Positions 8,183 to 17,031 of a DNA stretch of 38,061 bases are shown here, in pieces (the stretch's first letter is position 1; every line of letters starts with the position of its first letter). The stretch lies in contig NZ_KQ958188.1 of assembly GCF_001546855.1 (NCBI RefSeq), positions 1 through 38,061 of the forward strand. Direction: 5' to 3'. Source of the DNA: Megasphaera sp. MJR8396C. GTDB taxonomy: Bacteria > Bacillota > Negativicutes > Veillonellales > Megasphaeraceae. Under the pieces are notes generated by a model. It was not told the DNA's origin, did no database searches, and was given only the letters and a program-made list of their open reading frames with translations. The translations under genes and the position numbers were made by a program.

Positions 8183-8551
8183 ATGGAAACGACGGAAGTC
8201 AACGAATGGGGGAGCATCCATATTTCTTCCCAGGTCATTGCCGCCATTGCGTCGCTGACGGCGGCTAAGGTTCCGTCGGTGGCTGCGTTGGGAACGAATA
8301 TTGCCGATGCAGCAGCTGAAAAACTGGGCCGGACCCGGCCCAATCACGGTGTCGATGTCTCCATTGACGGCAAACTGATCGAGCTGACCGTTCGGCTGCT
8401 CATCCGCTATGGCTGCCGCATCCCTGACGTCGCACTGGAAGTCCAAAAGACGGTCAAAGATGCCGTGGAAAAGGCGACGGCCTGCCCGGTTACGGCGGTT
8501 CACATCATCGTCCAGCAAGTGGTTTTCGAGGAGGCCGGTCAAGATGGATGA
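8183..8551 (+). CDS. Asp23/Gls24 family protein (YqhY-like), first copy
   Basis: A 122-aa member of the Asp23/Gls24 envelope-stress family (NEWGSIHISSQVIAAIASLTA, VDVSIDGKLIELTVRLLIRYG). Its place just before nusB matches B. subtilis yqhY, which is linked to acetyl-CoA carboxylase control. The ATG at 8183 is chosen because GAGGTGAT lies 6-7 bases upstream; a longer start at 8165 overlaps that RBS. It overlaps the second family member by eight bases, so they are translated together. Confidence 0.88.
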   Translation: METTEVNEWGSIHISSQVIAAIASLTAAKVPSVAALGTNIADAAAEKLGRTRPNHGVDVSIDGKLIELTVRLLIRYGCRIPDVALEVQKTVKDAVEKATACPVTAVHIIVQQVVFEEAGQDG

Positions 8552-8840
8552 CAATCAGGATTTTGCCTATGCTGTCAGTGATAAGGCCCTGCGCAACATT
8601 GCTGAAACGGCGGCCAAAGATATCGACGGCGTCGAAGCCGTGACGAGGTGCAGCGTTTCCGTAAAAGACGGCAGCGTTTCCCTTCGCCTGGGCGTCCGCG
8701 CCGTCTATGGCTTTGATCTGCACGAATTAGCCCTAGCCGTTCAAAGGCGTGCTGCCGGAGCCGTGCAGGATATGGCCGACCCCAAAGGCCTTGATATTTC
8801 CGTTACTATAGAAGATTTGGTACTGCCGCCGGCAGACTAG
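8544..8840 (+). CDS. Asp23/Gls24 family protein, short second copy
   Basis: A 98-aa protein of the same fold as its neighbour (NIAETAAKDIDGVEAVTRCSV, SLRLGVRAVYGFDLHELALAV), presumably a partner or diverged duplicate. The ATG at 8544 has GAGGAGG nine bases upstream within the end of the first gene; the open frame further upstream is a shadow. nusB follows after 20 bases. The function is unknown; family members often act in pairs. Confidence 0.85.
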   Translation: MDDNQDFAYAVSDKALRNIAETAAKDIDGVEAVTRCSVSVKDGSVSLRLGVRAVYGFDLHELALAVQRRAAGAVQDMADPKGLDISVTIEDLVLPPAD

Positions 8841-8860
8841 TTACCAACAGGAGGTTTTTT

Positions 8861-9307
8861 GTGAGCAGACATAAAGCGCGCCAAGAGGCGCTCGAACTCT
8901 TATATTCCCGTGAATTTCACGAAGAAAATGACATCCAGTACAGTGAACATGAAATCATGGAAAGTGATTTCATCACGACGGATATGCTGACCGAAGACGG
9001 CCCGGAATTGAGTGAATCGGAACGGCATACATACAGCCAGTACCTCGTCGAAACGACGACGGCTCACCGTGCTGAACTGGACGACATCATCCGTCCCTTC
9101 GTCAAAGGCTGGGAAATCGAACGGATGAACCGCATCGACCGTAATATTTTGCGGCTGGCCTTGTGCGAACTGGTCTACCCGAAAGAAACGTTGGCGCCGT
9201 CCATTGTACTCAATGAAGCCATCATCCTGGCCAAAGAATTCAGCGGGGATAAGTCGGCGAAATTCGTCAACGGCATCCTCGGCGCTTACGTAAGGTCGAA
9301 AGACTGA
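8861..9307 (+). CDS. nusB: Transcription antitermination factor NusB
   Basis: With NusE (S10) it binds boxA RNA and supports rRNA antitermination. The 148-aa, all-alpha protein has the family pattern SRHKARQEALELLY at the start, ERMNRIDRNILRLALCEL in the middle and VLNEAIILAKEFSGDKSAKFVNGILG at the end. An insert after residue 20 rich in acidic residues is typical of Firmicutes versions. The start is GTG, with AGGAGG seven bases before it. It overlaps the next gene by one base (TGATG). Confidence 0.95.
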   Translation: MSRHKARQEALELLYSREFHEENDIQYSEHEIMESDFITTDMLTEDGPELSESERHTYSQYLVETTTAHRAELDDIIRPFVKGWEIERMNRIDRNILRLALCELVYPKETLAPSIVLNEAIILAKEFSGDKSAKFVNGILGAYVRSKD

Positions 9308-10257
9308 TGGATACCTATCTCGGCATCGACACCAGCTGCTATACGACGTCTCTGTGCCTGGTCGATGAAACGTATGACATCGCCGCCGATGAACGCATCA
9401 TCCTGACCGTGCCTAAGGGCGGCCGCGGCCTGTCCCAGTCGAATATGGTCTACCAGCACACGCGCAACTTGCCGGTCCTCTTTGAACGGGCAGCGGCGGT
9501 ACTGAAGGACCGCAAGATTCGGGCCGTGGCCGTGACTGATCAGCCCCGGCGCCGGGACGATTCGTATATGCCGGCCTTTTTGGCAGGCCTCGGTTATGCC
9601 AGGGCGCTCTCTGCGGTCTTGCAGGTACCCTTATATCGCCTGAGCCATCAGGAAAATCATCTGTTGGCCGTCTTACGCAGTCTGGGGAAGGTGGAACAGG
9701 AGCCCTTTTACGGCATCCATCTCTCAGGCGGTACGACGGAGCTCGTCCGGGCCGTTCCCGATGACAAGGGCCTCGATATTACCCGTATCGGCGGGACGAG
9801 CGACATCAGTGCCGGCCAGTTCATCGACCGCATGGGCGTCGCCATGAACCTGCCTTTTCCGGCCGGCGTCCACGTCGATAAACTGTCACAGGAATTTTCG
9901 GGGACCCTCAAAGGAGCGCACGTCTTTTTTAAAGACGGGGAAGTCAGTTTTTCCGGCCCCGAATCGCAGGGACAGCGGCTCCTCCGGGACGGCGAGGCCG
10001 ACATTCCGCGAATCTGCCGCTGGACGTTGGCTACGGTCTGGCGCGGCCTGTCTCGGTTACTCGATTACGCTGTCGCTGACGGCATGACCCACCTGGTCGC
10101 GGCCGGCGGCGTCATGTCTAATTCATATCTGCGCCAAGAACTTGGCACATACTGCCAACAGAAGCACATCCGACTCGACCTTGCAGCGGATGGCTTCAGT
10201 GCCGACAATGCTTCGGGAGCCGCTTTTTGGGCGGCCGTACAGGAAGGGAAGGCATGA
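9307..10257 (+). CDS. Kae1/TsaD-like paralogue (peptidase M22 family), not the canonical TsaD
   Basis: A 316-aa protein with the ASKHA fold of TsaD, the tRNA threonylcarbamoyl transferase. The metal-binding H-x3-H motif is kept (HQENH, His114 and His118), as is SADN near the C-terminus. The usual SGGHTQL reads SGGTTEL, and the usual GPGLxGSL loop is replaced by TDQPRRRDD. It is therefore unlikely to be the cell's main TsaD. A similar paralogue is frequent between nusB and xseA in Clostridia and Negativicutes and has no established role that I know of. It is coupled to nusB and xseA by overlapping start and stop codons. Confidence 0.85.
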   Translation: MDTYLGIDTSCYTTSLCLVDETYDIAADERIILTVPKGGRGLSQSNMVYQHTRNLPVLFERAAAVLKDRKIRAVAVTDQPRRRDDSYMPAFLAGLGYARALSAVLQVPLYRLSHQENHLLAVLRSLGKVEQEPFYGIHLSGGTTELVRAVPDDKGLDITRIGGTSDISAGQFIDRMGVAMNLPFPAGVHVDKLSQEFSGTLKGAHVFFKDGEVSFSGPESQGQRLLRDGEADIPRICRWTLATVWRGLSRLLDYAVADGMTHLVAAGGVMSNSYLRQELGTYCQQKHIRLDLAADGFSADNASGAAFWAAVQEGKA

Positions 10258-11468
10258 TGAAATACGCATCGGTTACGGACGTCGTCCGCCGCATCAAAGA
10301 GGATATACATAAAGATTACCGCCTGCAGAGCATTGCCATGGAGGGCAACGTCATCGGCTTGAAGCAGGCGTCGAATGGCCATTATTATATGAATATACGC
10401 GACGAAGAATGCTCCCTTCGGGCCATCGTCTTTCGCAGCCGGGTCACGGCCGCCGTCCGGGCCCTGCGAGAAGGGGATCACGTCGTCGTCATCGGTGCCG
10501 TCAACGTCTATGAAAAGGGCGGCGCCCTTTCCTTTATCATTGAACAGCTCTTTTCCCAGGGGACGGGATCCCTCCAGGCCCAGTATGAAAAGATCAAGAA
10601 GGACCTTGAGGCCAAGGGCTACTTCGACAGCAGCCATAAAAAAGAACTGCCTCGCTTTCCCTGGCGTATCGGCGTCCTGACGTCGGCGACGGGCGCCGTC
10701 CTGCACGACATCCGCCGCATTGCCGGCGAGCGCAATCCCTATGCCGATATCGTTCTTCGGCCCATCCCCGTCCAGGGGGAGGGCGTCGATAAGACCATCG
10801 CCGCTGCCATCGATGAGATGGGGAAGCGAAAAGACCTGGACATCCTCATCGTCGGCCGCGGCGGCGGATCCATGGAAGACCTGTGGTGCTTCAACAGCCC
10901 GGACGTTGTCAAAGCCATCTATGGCGCTCAGGTCCCGGTCATTACGGCCATCGGCCATGAAACGGATACGACCCTGGCCGACTATGCGGCCGACATTCGG
11001 GCTGCGACGCCGACCCATGCGGCAGAACTGGCCTTTTTTGATATGGGCGAAGCCCAGCTCGACTTAGCCGCCCTGGCGGAACGGGCTTATGAGACGATCG
11101 TCCGGCGTATCGACAGCGAACAGCGCCGCGTCGACGCCGCAGCCGGCAGGCTGAACCTGCCCCACTATGACCGTTTCTTAGCCATGAAAAAGGCTCAGTT
11201 GACCGTACTCATGGAAGGAGCCGGCCATCAGTGGCAGCGGCAGCTCGAACAGGGGCAGAGCCGGCTTATGGCCTTACAAGGGCGCCTTGAGGGCCTAAAT
11301 CCGGAAAACCTCGTGCGCCGCGGCTACGGTCAGCTCGTACAGGATGGAAAGATCATTACCGCCATCGACAGCGTAACCGCTGACAAAACCCTTGAGATAC
11401 AGCTTGTCGACGGCACGATTGTGACAGACGTGAAAGAGGTGAAGCGATATGGCAAGAACGACGGATAA
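10254..11468 (+). CDS. xseA: Exodeoxyribonuclease VII large subunit
   Basis: The catalytic large subunit of the single-strand-specific exonuclease VII. The 404-aa protein has an N-terminal OB domain (SIAMEGNVIGLKQASNGHYYMNIRD) and the nuclease domain with GVLTSATGAVLHDI, GRGGGSMEDLWCFN and ITAIGHETDTTLADYAADIRAATPTHAAEL. The C-terminus is helical, for XseB binding. The ATG at 10254 overlaps the preceding stop; a start at 10257 is equally plausible. It overlaps xseB by 20 bases. Confidence 0.96.
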   Translation: MMKYASVTDVVRRIKEDIHKDYRLQSIAMEGNVIGLKQASNGHYYMNIRDEECSLRAIVFRSRVTAAVRALREGDHVVVIGAVNVYEKGGALSFIIEQLFSQGTGSLQAQYEKIKKDLEAKGYFDSSHKKELPRFPWRIGVLTSATGAVLHDIRRIAGERNPYADIVLRPIPVQGEGVDKTIAAAIDEMGKRKDLDILIVGRGGGSMEDLWCFNSPDVVKAIYGAQVPVITAIGHETDTTLADYAADIRAATPTHAAELAFFDMGEAQLDLAALAERAYETIVRRIDSEQRRVDAAAGRLNLPHYDRFLAMKKAQLTVLMEGAGHQWQRQLEQGQSRLMALQGRLEGLNPENLVRRGYGQLVQDGKIITAIDSVTADKTLEIQLVDGTIVTDVKEVKRYGKNDG

Positions 11469-11691
11469 ACTAAAAAACTTTGAAAGCAATTACGAGAAAC
11501 TGGAACAGCTCGTCCGCGACCTCGAAGCGCCGGACCTGACGCTGAAACAGTCCCTCGATTTATATGAAAAGGCCGTTAAATTATCGAAGGACTGCGAAGA
11601 CGCCTTGGAGTATGCCCGCCAGAAAGCCGCGGCCATGGCCGATAAGGGCGATGAAAAAGCTGACGTGGCAGAAGGAGTGCTGGACTTATGA
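11449..11691 (+). CDS. xseB: Exodeoxyribonuclease VII small subunit
   Basis: An 80-aa helical hairpin protein with the family core NYEKLEQLVRDLE and LKQSLDLYEKAVKLSKDCE. Several copies bind each XseA. GAGGTGAAGCGAT lies before the ATG within the end of xseA. It overlaps ispA by four bases. Confidence 0.95.
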   Translation: MARTTDKLKNFESNYEKLEQLVRDLEAPDLTLKQSLDLYEKAVKLSKDCEDALEYARQKAAAMADKGDEKADVAEGVLDL

Positions 11692-12572
11692 TGTTTAAAG
11701 ACTATTTGACCGATAAAAAAAATCATATCGAAGAGGTCCTGAAGACGCTCCTTCAGACGAAGCAGCCTCAGTTCGGCCCCTTATATGAATCGATGAATTA
11801 CAGCCTCATGGCCGGCGGCAAACGGATTCGCCCGATTCTCATGCTGGCCACGATCGAAGCCCTGGGTCACGATGCGGCGCCCTATACGGAAATGGCCTGT
11901 GCCCTCGAATGCATCCATACCTATTCCCTCATTCACGACGATCTGCCCTGCATGGATGACGATGACCTGCGCCGGGGCAAGCCGACGAACCACGTCATTT
12001 ACGGACCCGGCATTGCGACCTTGGCCGGCGATGGCCTTCTTACCTTTGCCTTTGAACTCCTGGCGCGTCAGAAGGATATCGATCCGGACAAATTGAACCG
12101 TTGCATTGCCGTCATCGCCGAAGCCGCCGGTCCGTCCGGCATGGTCGGCGGTCAGGCCTTTGACCTGGCCTCAGACGGCAAGATGGACATCGGTCGGGAA
12201 GGGATGGAACTGCTGCATCGTTCTAAGACCGGGGTCATCTTCAAAGCGGCCATCGATATGGCGGCCATCGTTTCCGATGCCGAACCGGCTGTCCGCAAGG
12301 CTCTCGATGAATATGCGACCTACATGGGCCTGACCTTTCAGATTACCGACGATATCCTCGATGTCGTCGGCGACGAAGCTCTGCTTGGCAAACCCGTCGG
12401 CAGCGACCTGAAAAACGATAAGGCGACGTATGTCACCATCTTTTCCCTGGAAGACGCCCGCCAAATGGCAAAGGATGCGTCCGATAAGGCCGTTAGGGCC
12501 CTTGAACCTTTGGGCGACAAGGCCTGGTTCTTGAAGGAACTCGTCGAACACCTGCTGACCCGGGTCCATTAA
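11688..12572 (+). CDS. ispA: Polyprenyl (farnesyl-type) diphosphate synthase
   Basis: It condenses isopentenyl diphosphate with allylic diphosphates to make C15 (or C20) precursors for undecaprenol and quinones. In the 294 aa, the first aspartate-rich motif is DDLPCMD (Asp84-Asp90, the two-residue-insert bacterial type), preceded by GGKRIRPIL, and the second is TDDILD. Chain length cannot be read with certainty. dxs, which often follows ispA in this operon type, is absent here; tlyA comes next after 21 bases. Confidence 0.93.
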   Translation: MMFKDYLTDKKNHIEEVLKTLLQTKQPQFGPLYESMNYSLMAGGKRIRPILMLATIEALGHDAAPYTEMACALECIHTYSLIHDDLPCMDDDDLRRGKPTNHVIYGPGIATLAGDGLLTFAFELLARQKDIDPDKLNRCIAVIAEAAGPSGMVGGQAFDLASDGKMDIGREGMELLHRSKTGVIFKAAIDMAAIVSDAEPAVRKALDEYATYMGLTFQITDDILDVVGDEALLGKPVGSDLKNDKATYVTIFSLEDARQMAKDASDKAVRALEPLGDKAWFLKELVEHLLTRVH

Positions 12573-12593
12573 TGATAGGAGAGGTAAGAACGT

Positions 12594-13397
12594 ATGCAGC
12601 ATAAAGAAAGACTGGACGTACTCCTCGTCAACCGCGGCTTGTCCGAAAGCCGGGAAAAAGCCAAGGCGACCATCATGGCCGGCCTGGTTTTCGTTGATAA
12701 CCAGCGCGTCGATAAGGCCGGTACCAAACTGGCCGACGACGTAGAGATTACCGTCAAAGGCAATCCCATTCCCTACGTCGGCCGCGGGGGCCTTAAATTG
12801 GAAAAAGCGATGGAAATATTTCCCATCGACCTTACGGGAAAGACGATGATGGATATCGGCGCCTCGACGGGCGGCTTTACGGACTGTGCCCTTCAGCGCG
12901 GCGCCGTGAAAGTCTTTGCCGTCGACGTCGGCTACGGGCAGTTAGCCTGGAAGCTGCGGACCGACGACCGCGTCGTCAATATGGAACGGACTAATATCCG
13001 CAACGTTACCGTCTCGGATATCGGCCAGCCTGTCGATTTTATTTCCATCGACGTCTCCTTTATTTCCCTCCTCAAGATCATGTCCGCCGTCGTGCCCCTG
13101 TTGGCACCGGGCGGCGTCATGGTATCTCTGATAAAACCCCAATTTGAAGCCGGCAGAGAACACGTCGGAAAGGGCGGCATCGTCCGCGATATCGCCGTTC
13201 ACCGCGACGTCATCCGCCGCGTCGTCGACGGCATTGCCGAACACGGCCTGTCGCCGCTGGGGCTCACTTTTTCCCCGATAAAGGGGGCCGACGGCAATAT
13301 CGAATATCTGTTGTACAGCCGTAAAGACGAACCGTGTCACAACGATATCACCGATGACGTCGTCGAAGATATTGTCGGTAAATCTCATGAAATGTAG
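12594..13397 (+). CDS. tlyA: TlyA-family rRNA 2'-O-methyltransferase (annotated hemolysin A)
   Basis: It methylates ribose in 16S and/or 23S rRNA. The 267-aa protein has an N-terminal S4 domain (residues 5-65) and an FtsJ-like Rossmann domain with the SAM-binding stretch MDIGASTGGFTDCAL and the motif VDVGYGQLAWKLR. The old name hemolysin reflects a side observation. It sits in the standard ispA-tlyA-nadK-argR-recN order. Confidence 0.93.
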   Translation: MQHKERLDVLLVNRGLSESREKAKATIMAGLVFVDNQRVDKAGTKLADDVEITVKGNPIPYVGRGGLKLEKAMEIFPIDLTGKTMMDIGASTGGFTDCALQRGAVKVFAVDVGYGQLAWKLRTDDRVVNMERTNIRNVTVSDIGQPVDFISIDVSFISLLKIMSAVVPLLAPGGVMVSLIKPQFEAGREHVGKGGIVRDIAVHRDVIRRVVDGIAEHGLSPLGLTFSPIKGADGNIEYLLYSRKDEPCHNDITDDVVEDIVGKSHEM

Positions 13398-13407
13398 GTG
13401 ATTTCTC

Positions 13408-14280
13408 ATGCGTATCGGTATTTTTCCGAACCTTGTTAAACGCGAAAGCGCTGCTATCGTAAAAGAACTCATTCGGATTTGTGAAGCCCGGGGCCTCGAA
13501 TACTACCTGCCGGCCTACGTCAGTGAGAGCTGCCAGCCGGCCTATCAGGAGATTCCGGCCGAACACTTCCGGCCGCGGATGACGATATACGACACCATCG
13601 ATATCGCCATGGTCCTCGGCGGCGACGGGACGATCCTCAAGATGGCCAATAAATTTGCCTCAGCCGACGTTCCCATCTGCGGCATCAACCTCGGTTCCCT
13701 GGGCTTTCTCTATGAAGTCGAAACGCGAAACCTGGAAGAACGGTTGGACGACATCTTAGCCGGAAAGTATTTCCTCGAAGAACGGATGATGCTCCATGCC
13801 GATCTGTGCTATGAAGATGGCATGATTCAGTCTCTTCCCGATGCCCTCAATGACATCGTCATCGGCCACGGCAACGTCGGCAAATTGATCCGCGTCGATC
13901 TCAGCATCAACGGCCATTTCATTCAGCAGTATCCCGGCGACGGCCTCATCGTATCGACGGCGACGGGCAGTACGGGCTATACTTTTTCGAGCGGCGGCCC
14001 CATTGCAGCTCCCAGCGTGCCCTGTATCATGGTAACGCCGATCTGCCCGCATCTGCTCCTTAAAGTGCCCCTGGTCCTGCGTGACGATGAACAGATTTCG
14101 GTTACGTCGGCGCACAGCCGCAACAGCGTCCGCGTCTCTGTCGACGGCGTCATGGATCAGGAATTGATGGGCAATATGACCCTTGAAATCCGAAAAGCCG
14201 ACCATGTACTGAAACTGATTCGCTTTAACCAAAATTATTTTTACAGTAATTTATTTACCAAGATGATGGGAAATGATTGA
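13408..14280 (+). CDS. nadK: NAD kinase
   Basis: It phosphorylates NAD to NADP using ATP or polyphosphate. The 290-aa protein carries the catalytic GGDGT motif (residues 71-75), NLGSLGFLYE and the nucleotide-binding TATGSTGYTFSSGGP; the usual TPTGS begins with TATGS here. It starts ten bases after tlyA and overlaps the next gene by eight bases. Confidence 0.95.
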   Translation: MRIGIFPNLVKRESAAIVKELIRICEARGLEYYLPAYVSESCQPAYQEIPAEHFRPRMTIYDTIDIAMVLGGDGTILKMANKFASADVPICGINLGSLGFLYEVETRNLEERLDDILAGKYFLEERMMLHADLCYEDGMIQSLPDALNDIVIGHGNVGKLIRVDLSINGHFIQQYPGDGLIVSTATGSTGYTFSSGGPIAAPSVPCIMVTPICPHLLLKVPLVLRDDEQISVTSAHSRNSVRVSVDGVMDQELMGNMTLEIRKADHVLKLIRFNQNYFYSNLFTKMMGND

Positions 14281-14887
14281 TATGTATCCATTCCGCAATG
14301 CCGTTACGGTATCGCATATGCTCCTCGATCCCTATGTCCGCCAGGCAGGAGTCATTGTCGATATGACCTGTGGGAACGGATATGATACGGCTTTTTTGGC
14401 CAAGCTCATGCCCGCCGATGCCGTCCTCTATGCCTTTGATATCCAGCCCTGTGCCGTTGAACGGACGAAACAGCGGCTGATAGAAGAAAAGCTGACCGAC
14501 CGCGATGTCCGCTGCCAGTGTGGTTCTCATGACCAGCTACTGGAAAAGGTCACAGACGAAATCGATGTCATGGTATTCAATTTAGGCTATTTGCCGTCCG
14601 GAGATCATCGTATCCATACGGATTATGAAATAACACTAAGGGCTATAAAAATAGGCTTGAATAAAATTGCGATAAATGGGATAATTATAATAGCAGCTTA
14701 TCCCGGTACTGAGGCCGGCGCTCAGGAAGAACGAGCGCTGCAGTCATTTTTGAAGGACGTACCCCAAGGGGCCTTTCACGTCTCGTCGTGGAAACCCGTC
14801 AATGAGGTCCACTGTCCGCCCTTATTATATGTCGTACAGAAGAGAGGGAAAGGTCATTATGAAAAGATTCCGCTACACGAAGATTAA
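14273..14887 (+). CDS. mnmM: SAM-dependent methyltransferase, YtqB/MnmM-like
   Basis: A 204-aa class I methyltransferase of the family once called rRNA methylase YtqB. B. subtilis YtqB is now known to be MnmM, which methylates 5-aminomethyl-2-thiouridine at tRNA position 34. The SAM site is VDMTCGNGYDTAFLAKL, and FNLGYLPSGDH is typical of this family. The start at 14273 lies inside nadK; the ATG at 14282 is an alternative, and the RBS does not decide between them. It overlaps argR by 29 bases. Confidence 0.8.
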   Translation: MIDMYPFRNAVTVSHMLLDPYVRQAGVIVDMTCGNGYDTAFLAKLMPADAVLYAFDIQPCAVERTKQRLIEEKLTDRDVRCQCGSHDQLLEKVTDEIDVMVFNLGYLPSGDHRIHTDYEITLRAIKIGLNKIAINGIIIIAAYPGTEAGAQEERALQSFLKDVPQGAFHVSSWKPVNEVHCPPLLYVVQKRGKGHYEKIPLHED

Positions 14888-15314
14888 AGAGATTGTCCAG
14901 TCCAGACCGATTGAAACGCAGGAGGAATTAGCCAAGGCCCTGCAGGAAGAAGGCATTGAAGTCACCCAGGCGACGGTATCCCGTGATATCAAGGAACTGA
15001 TGCTGATTAAGGTTCCGACCAGTGACGGTCATTATCGCTATGCCTTGTCGCCGGAACAGAACATGCTTATGTCCAAGAACCGCATGGCCCGTCTCTTCCA
15101 GGACTCCATCGTCCGCGTCGATTCGGCTTACAATCAGATCATCGTCCATACCTTGCCGGGTTCGGCCAACCACATTGCCGCTGCTATGGACCATGCCCGC
15201 TGGGAAAACGTCATCGGCACCTTAGCCGGCGACGACACGGTCCTGCTCATTGTGAAAGACACGGAAACGGTTCCTAAATTGATTAAACTTATCGTATCGT
15301 TGATGAAGGAATGA
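14859..15314 (+). CDS. argR: Arginine repressor
   Basis: A hexameric arginine-responsive regulator. The 151 aa have a winged-helix DNA-binding domain (residues 1-70, with QATVSRDIKEL) and a C-terminal oligomerisation domain with the ligand motif GDDTVLLI. The ATG at 14859 is used because GAAAGG precedes it and the protein then has the usual length. Its position in front of recN is conserved in Firmicutes (as ahrC). Confidence 0.95.
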   Translation: MKRFRYTKIKEIVQSRPIETQEELAKALQEEGIEVTQATVSRDIKELMLIKVPTSDGHYRYALSPEQNMLMSKNRMARLFQDSIVRVDSAYNQIIVHTLPGSANHIAAAMDHARWENVIGTLAGDDTVLLIVKDTETVPKLIKLIVSLMKE

Positions 15315-15321
15315 GGTTCTT

Positions 15322-17004
15322 ATGCTGCAGTCCCTGCACATTCATAACTTTGCGCTGATTGAAGATCTGCATTTGGACTTAGGGGAAGGCGTGACGATTT
15401 TTACCGGCGAAACCGGGGCCGGCAAATCGATCCTCCTCGACGCCATCGGCATGCTGGCCGGAAAACGGGCGTCGGCCTCCTTCGTCCGCCACGGAACAGA
15501 GGGCTTTCTCGTCGAAGGCTCGTTCTTTTTTGCAGCCATGCCGGAGGACCTGGTAAGGCTCCTCTCCACCAATCACATCGAAGCTGACGAGGGACAGCTC
15601 ATCATCTCCCGCCAGTTCCAGCGCAGCGGCAGGGGGACGATTCTGGTCAACGGCACCTTGGTGCCGACAGCGGTCCTGCGCCGCTTGGGGGATTATCTCC
15701 TCGATATCCACGGCCAGTTCGACAACAGCCTCATCTTTAACCCCGCTTATCACGTCGCGATTTTAGACGGCCTCGATGACGACGTCCGTAAGGCCCGAGA
15801 CACGTATGACGAACTCTATCGTACGTGGCATGAAACGGAAGGCGCCATCAAAGCCCTCCGCCGCGATGAAGGCGAAAAGGCCCGGATGCTCAGCATCTTG
15901 GCGTTTCAAATCAAAGAAATCGAAGGGGCGGAGTTAAAGGAAGGCGAAGACGATGAGCTCGAAGGGAAGATCAATAAGGCGTCCCATGCGGAACACCTGA
16001 AGGATAATCTGCGGGATGCCATCTTTGCGTTAGAAGGCGGTGAGCGCCAGACCGGTGCCATCGAACAGTTGGAGACGATTCACCGCAGCCTCGAGAAGGC
16101 CTCAACCTACGATGATACCTTCAGTGCCCTTTCCGGCAAGGTCGAAACCCTGTCCTATGAAATCGAAGATATCCACGACGCCCTCCTGCGTTATGCCGAT
16201 TCCTTCGACTTTGACGAACGGGCTTTGGACGCCATGCAGTCACGTATGGCAGCCATTGAAAAATTGAAGCGTAAATACGGTGTCACCGTGGCTGACATTT
16301 TACAGTTTTTGGCCAAAGCCAAAGCAGACTACGAACGCCTGGACCAATCGGAAAGCCATCTGGCAAAGCTTGAAGCCCAGCTGGCGAAAGAAGCCCAAGC
16401 CGTACGACGTCAGGCTGCTGTCTTACTGGATCTGCGCCATAAGGCCGATGCCCGGTTCAGCAAGGTCATGACCGAGACCTTAAACAAGCTCGGCATGCCG
16501 AACAGCCGCATCGCCTTTCACTTAGAGCCCATGAAGGACATCTCACCGGACGGGGCTTCCGGTATCGAACTCTATTTTTCGGCCAATACGGGGGAAGCCA
16601 TGCAGCCCTTGGCGAAAATCGCTTCCGGCGGTGAAGTCTCGCGTATCGCCTTGGCCTTGAAGACGACCGGGACCGGTCAAACCTCGGATAAGACCATGAT
16701 CTTCGACGAAATCGACGTCGGTATCAGCGGTCAGACGGGCCTTCAGGTTGCCGACCATATCCGGAAACTCTCTGGCAGGGGACAGATTTTCTGTATCACT
16801 CACTTGCCGCAGACGGCGGCCATTGCCGACCACCATTTCTTCATCTATAAGAAAGAAGCCGATGGCCGGACGGTCACTCAGGTACGCAGCCTTTCAGACG
16901 GCGAACACGTCCTTGAAATCGCCCGCATGTTTGCCGGCAACGATACGACTAAAGCCAGTATTGAAGCGGCACGGCAGATCGTGCAACAGGTGAAGGGGTC
17001 GTAA
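15322..17004 (+). CDS. recN: DNA repair protein RecN
   Basis: An SMC-like ATPase acting early at double-strand breaks. The 560-aa protein has an N-terminal Walker A GETGAGKS (residues 29-36), a central coiled coil (about 155-380), an ABC signature ASGGEVSRIALAL and a Walker B MIFDEIDVGISG, with ITHLPQTAA after it. It is the last gene of the operon, starting seven bases after argR. No clear terminator follows; the next sequence is a promoter and an insertion-element relic. Confidence 0.96.
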   Translation: MLQSLHIHNFALIEDLHLDLGEGVTIFTGETGAGKSILLDAIGMLAGKRASASFVRHGTEGFLVEGSFFFAAMPEDLVRLLSTNHIEADEGQLIISRQFQRSGRGTILVNGTLVPTAVLRRLGDYLLDIHGQFDNSLIFNPAYHVAILDGLDDDVRKARDTYDELYRTWHETEGAIKALRRDEGEKARMLSILAFQIKEIEGAELKEGEDDELEGKINKASHAEHLKDNLRDAIFALEGGERQTGAIEQLETIHRSLEKASTYDDTFSALSGKVETLSYEIEDIHDALLRYADSFDFDERALDAMQSRMAAIEKLKRKYGVTVADILQFLAKAKADYERLDQSESHLAKLEAQLAKEAQAVRRQAAVLLDLRHKADARFSKVMTETLNKLGMPNSRIAFHLEPMKDISPDGASGIELYFSANTGEAMQPLAKIASGGEVSRIALALKTTGTGQTSDKTMIFDEIDVGISGQTGLQVADHIRKLSGRGQIFCITHLPQTAAIADHHFFIYKKEADGRTVTQVRSLSDGEHVLEIARMFAGNDTTKASIEAARQIVQQVKGS

Positions 17005-17031
17005 GGCAACCTTCGAAGTGACAGATACAGG

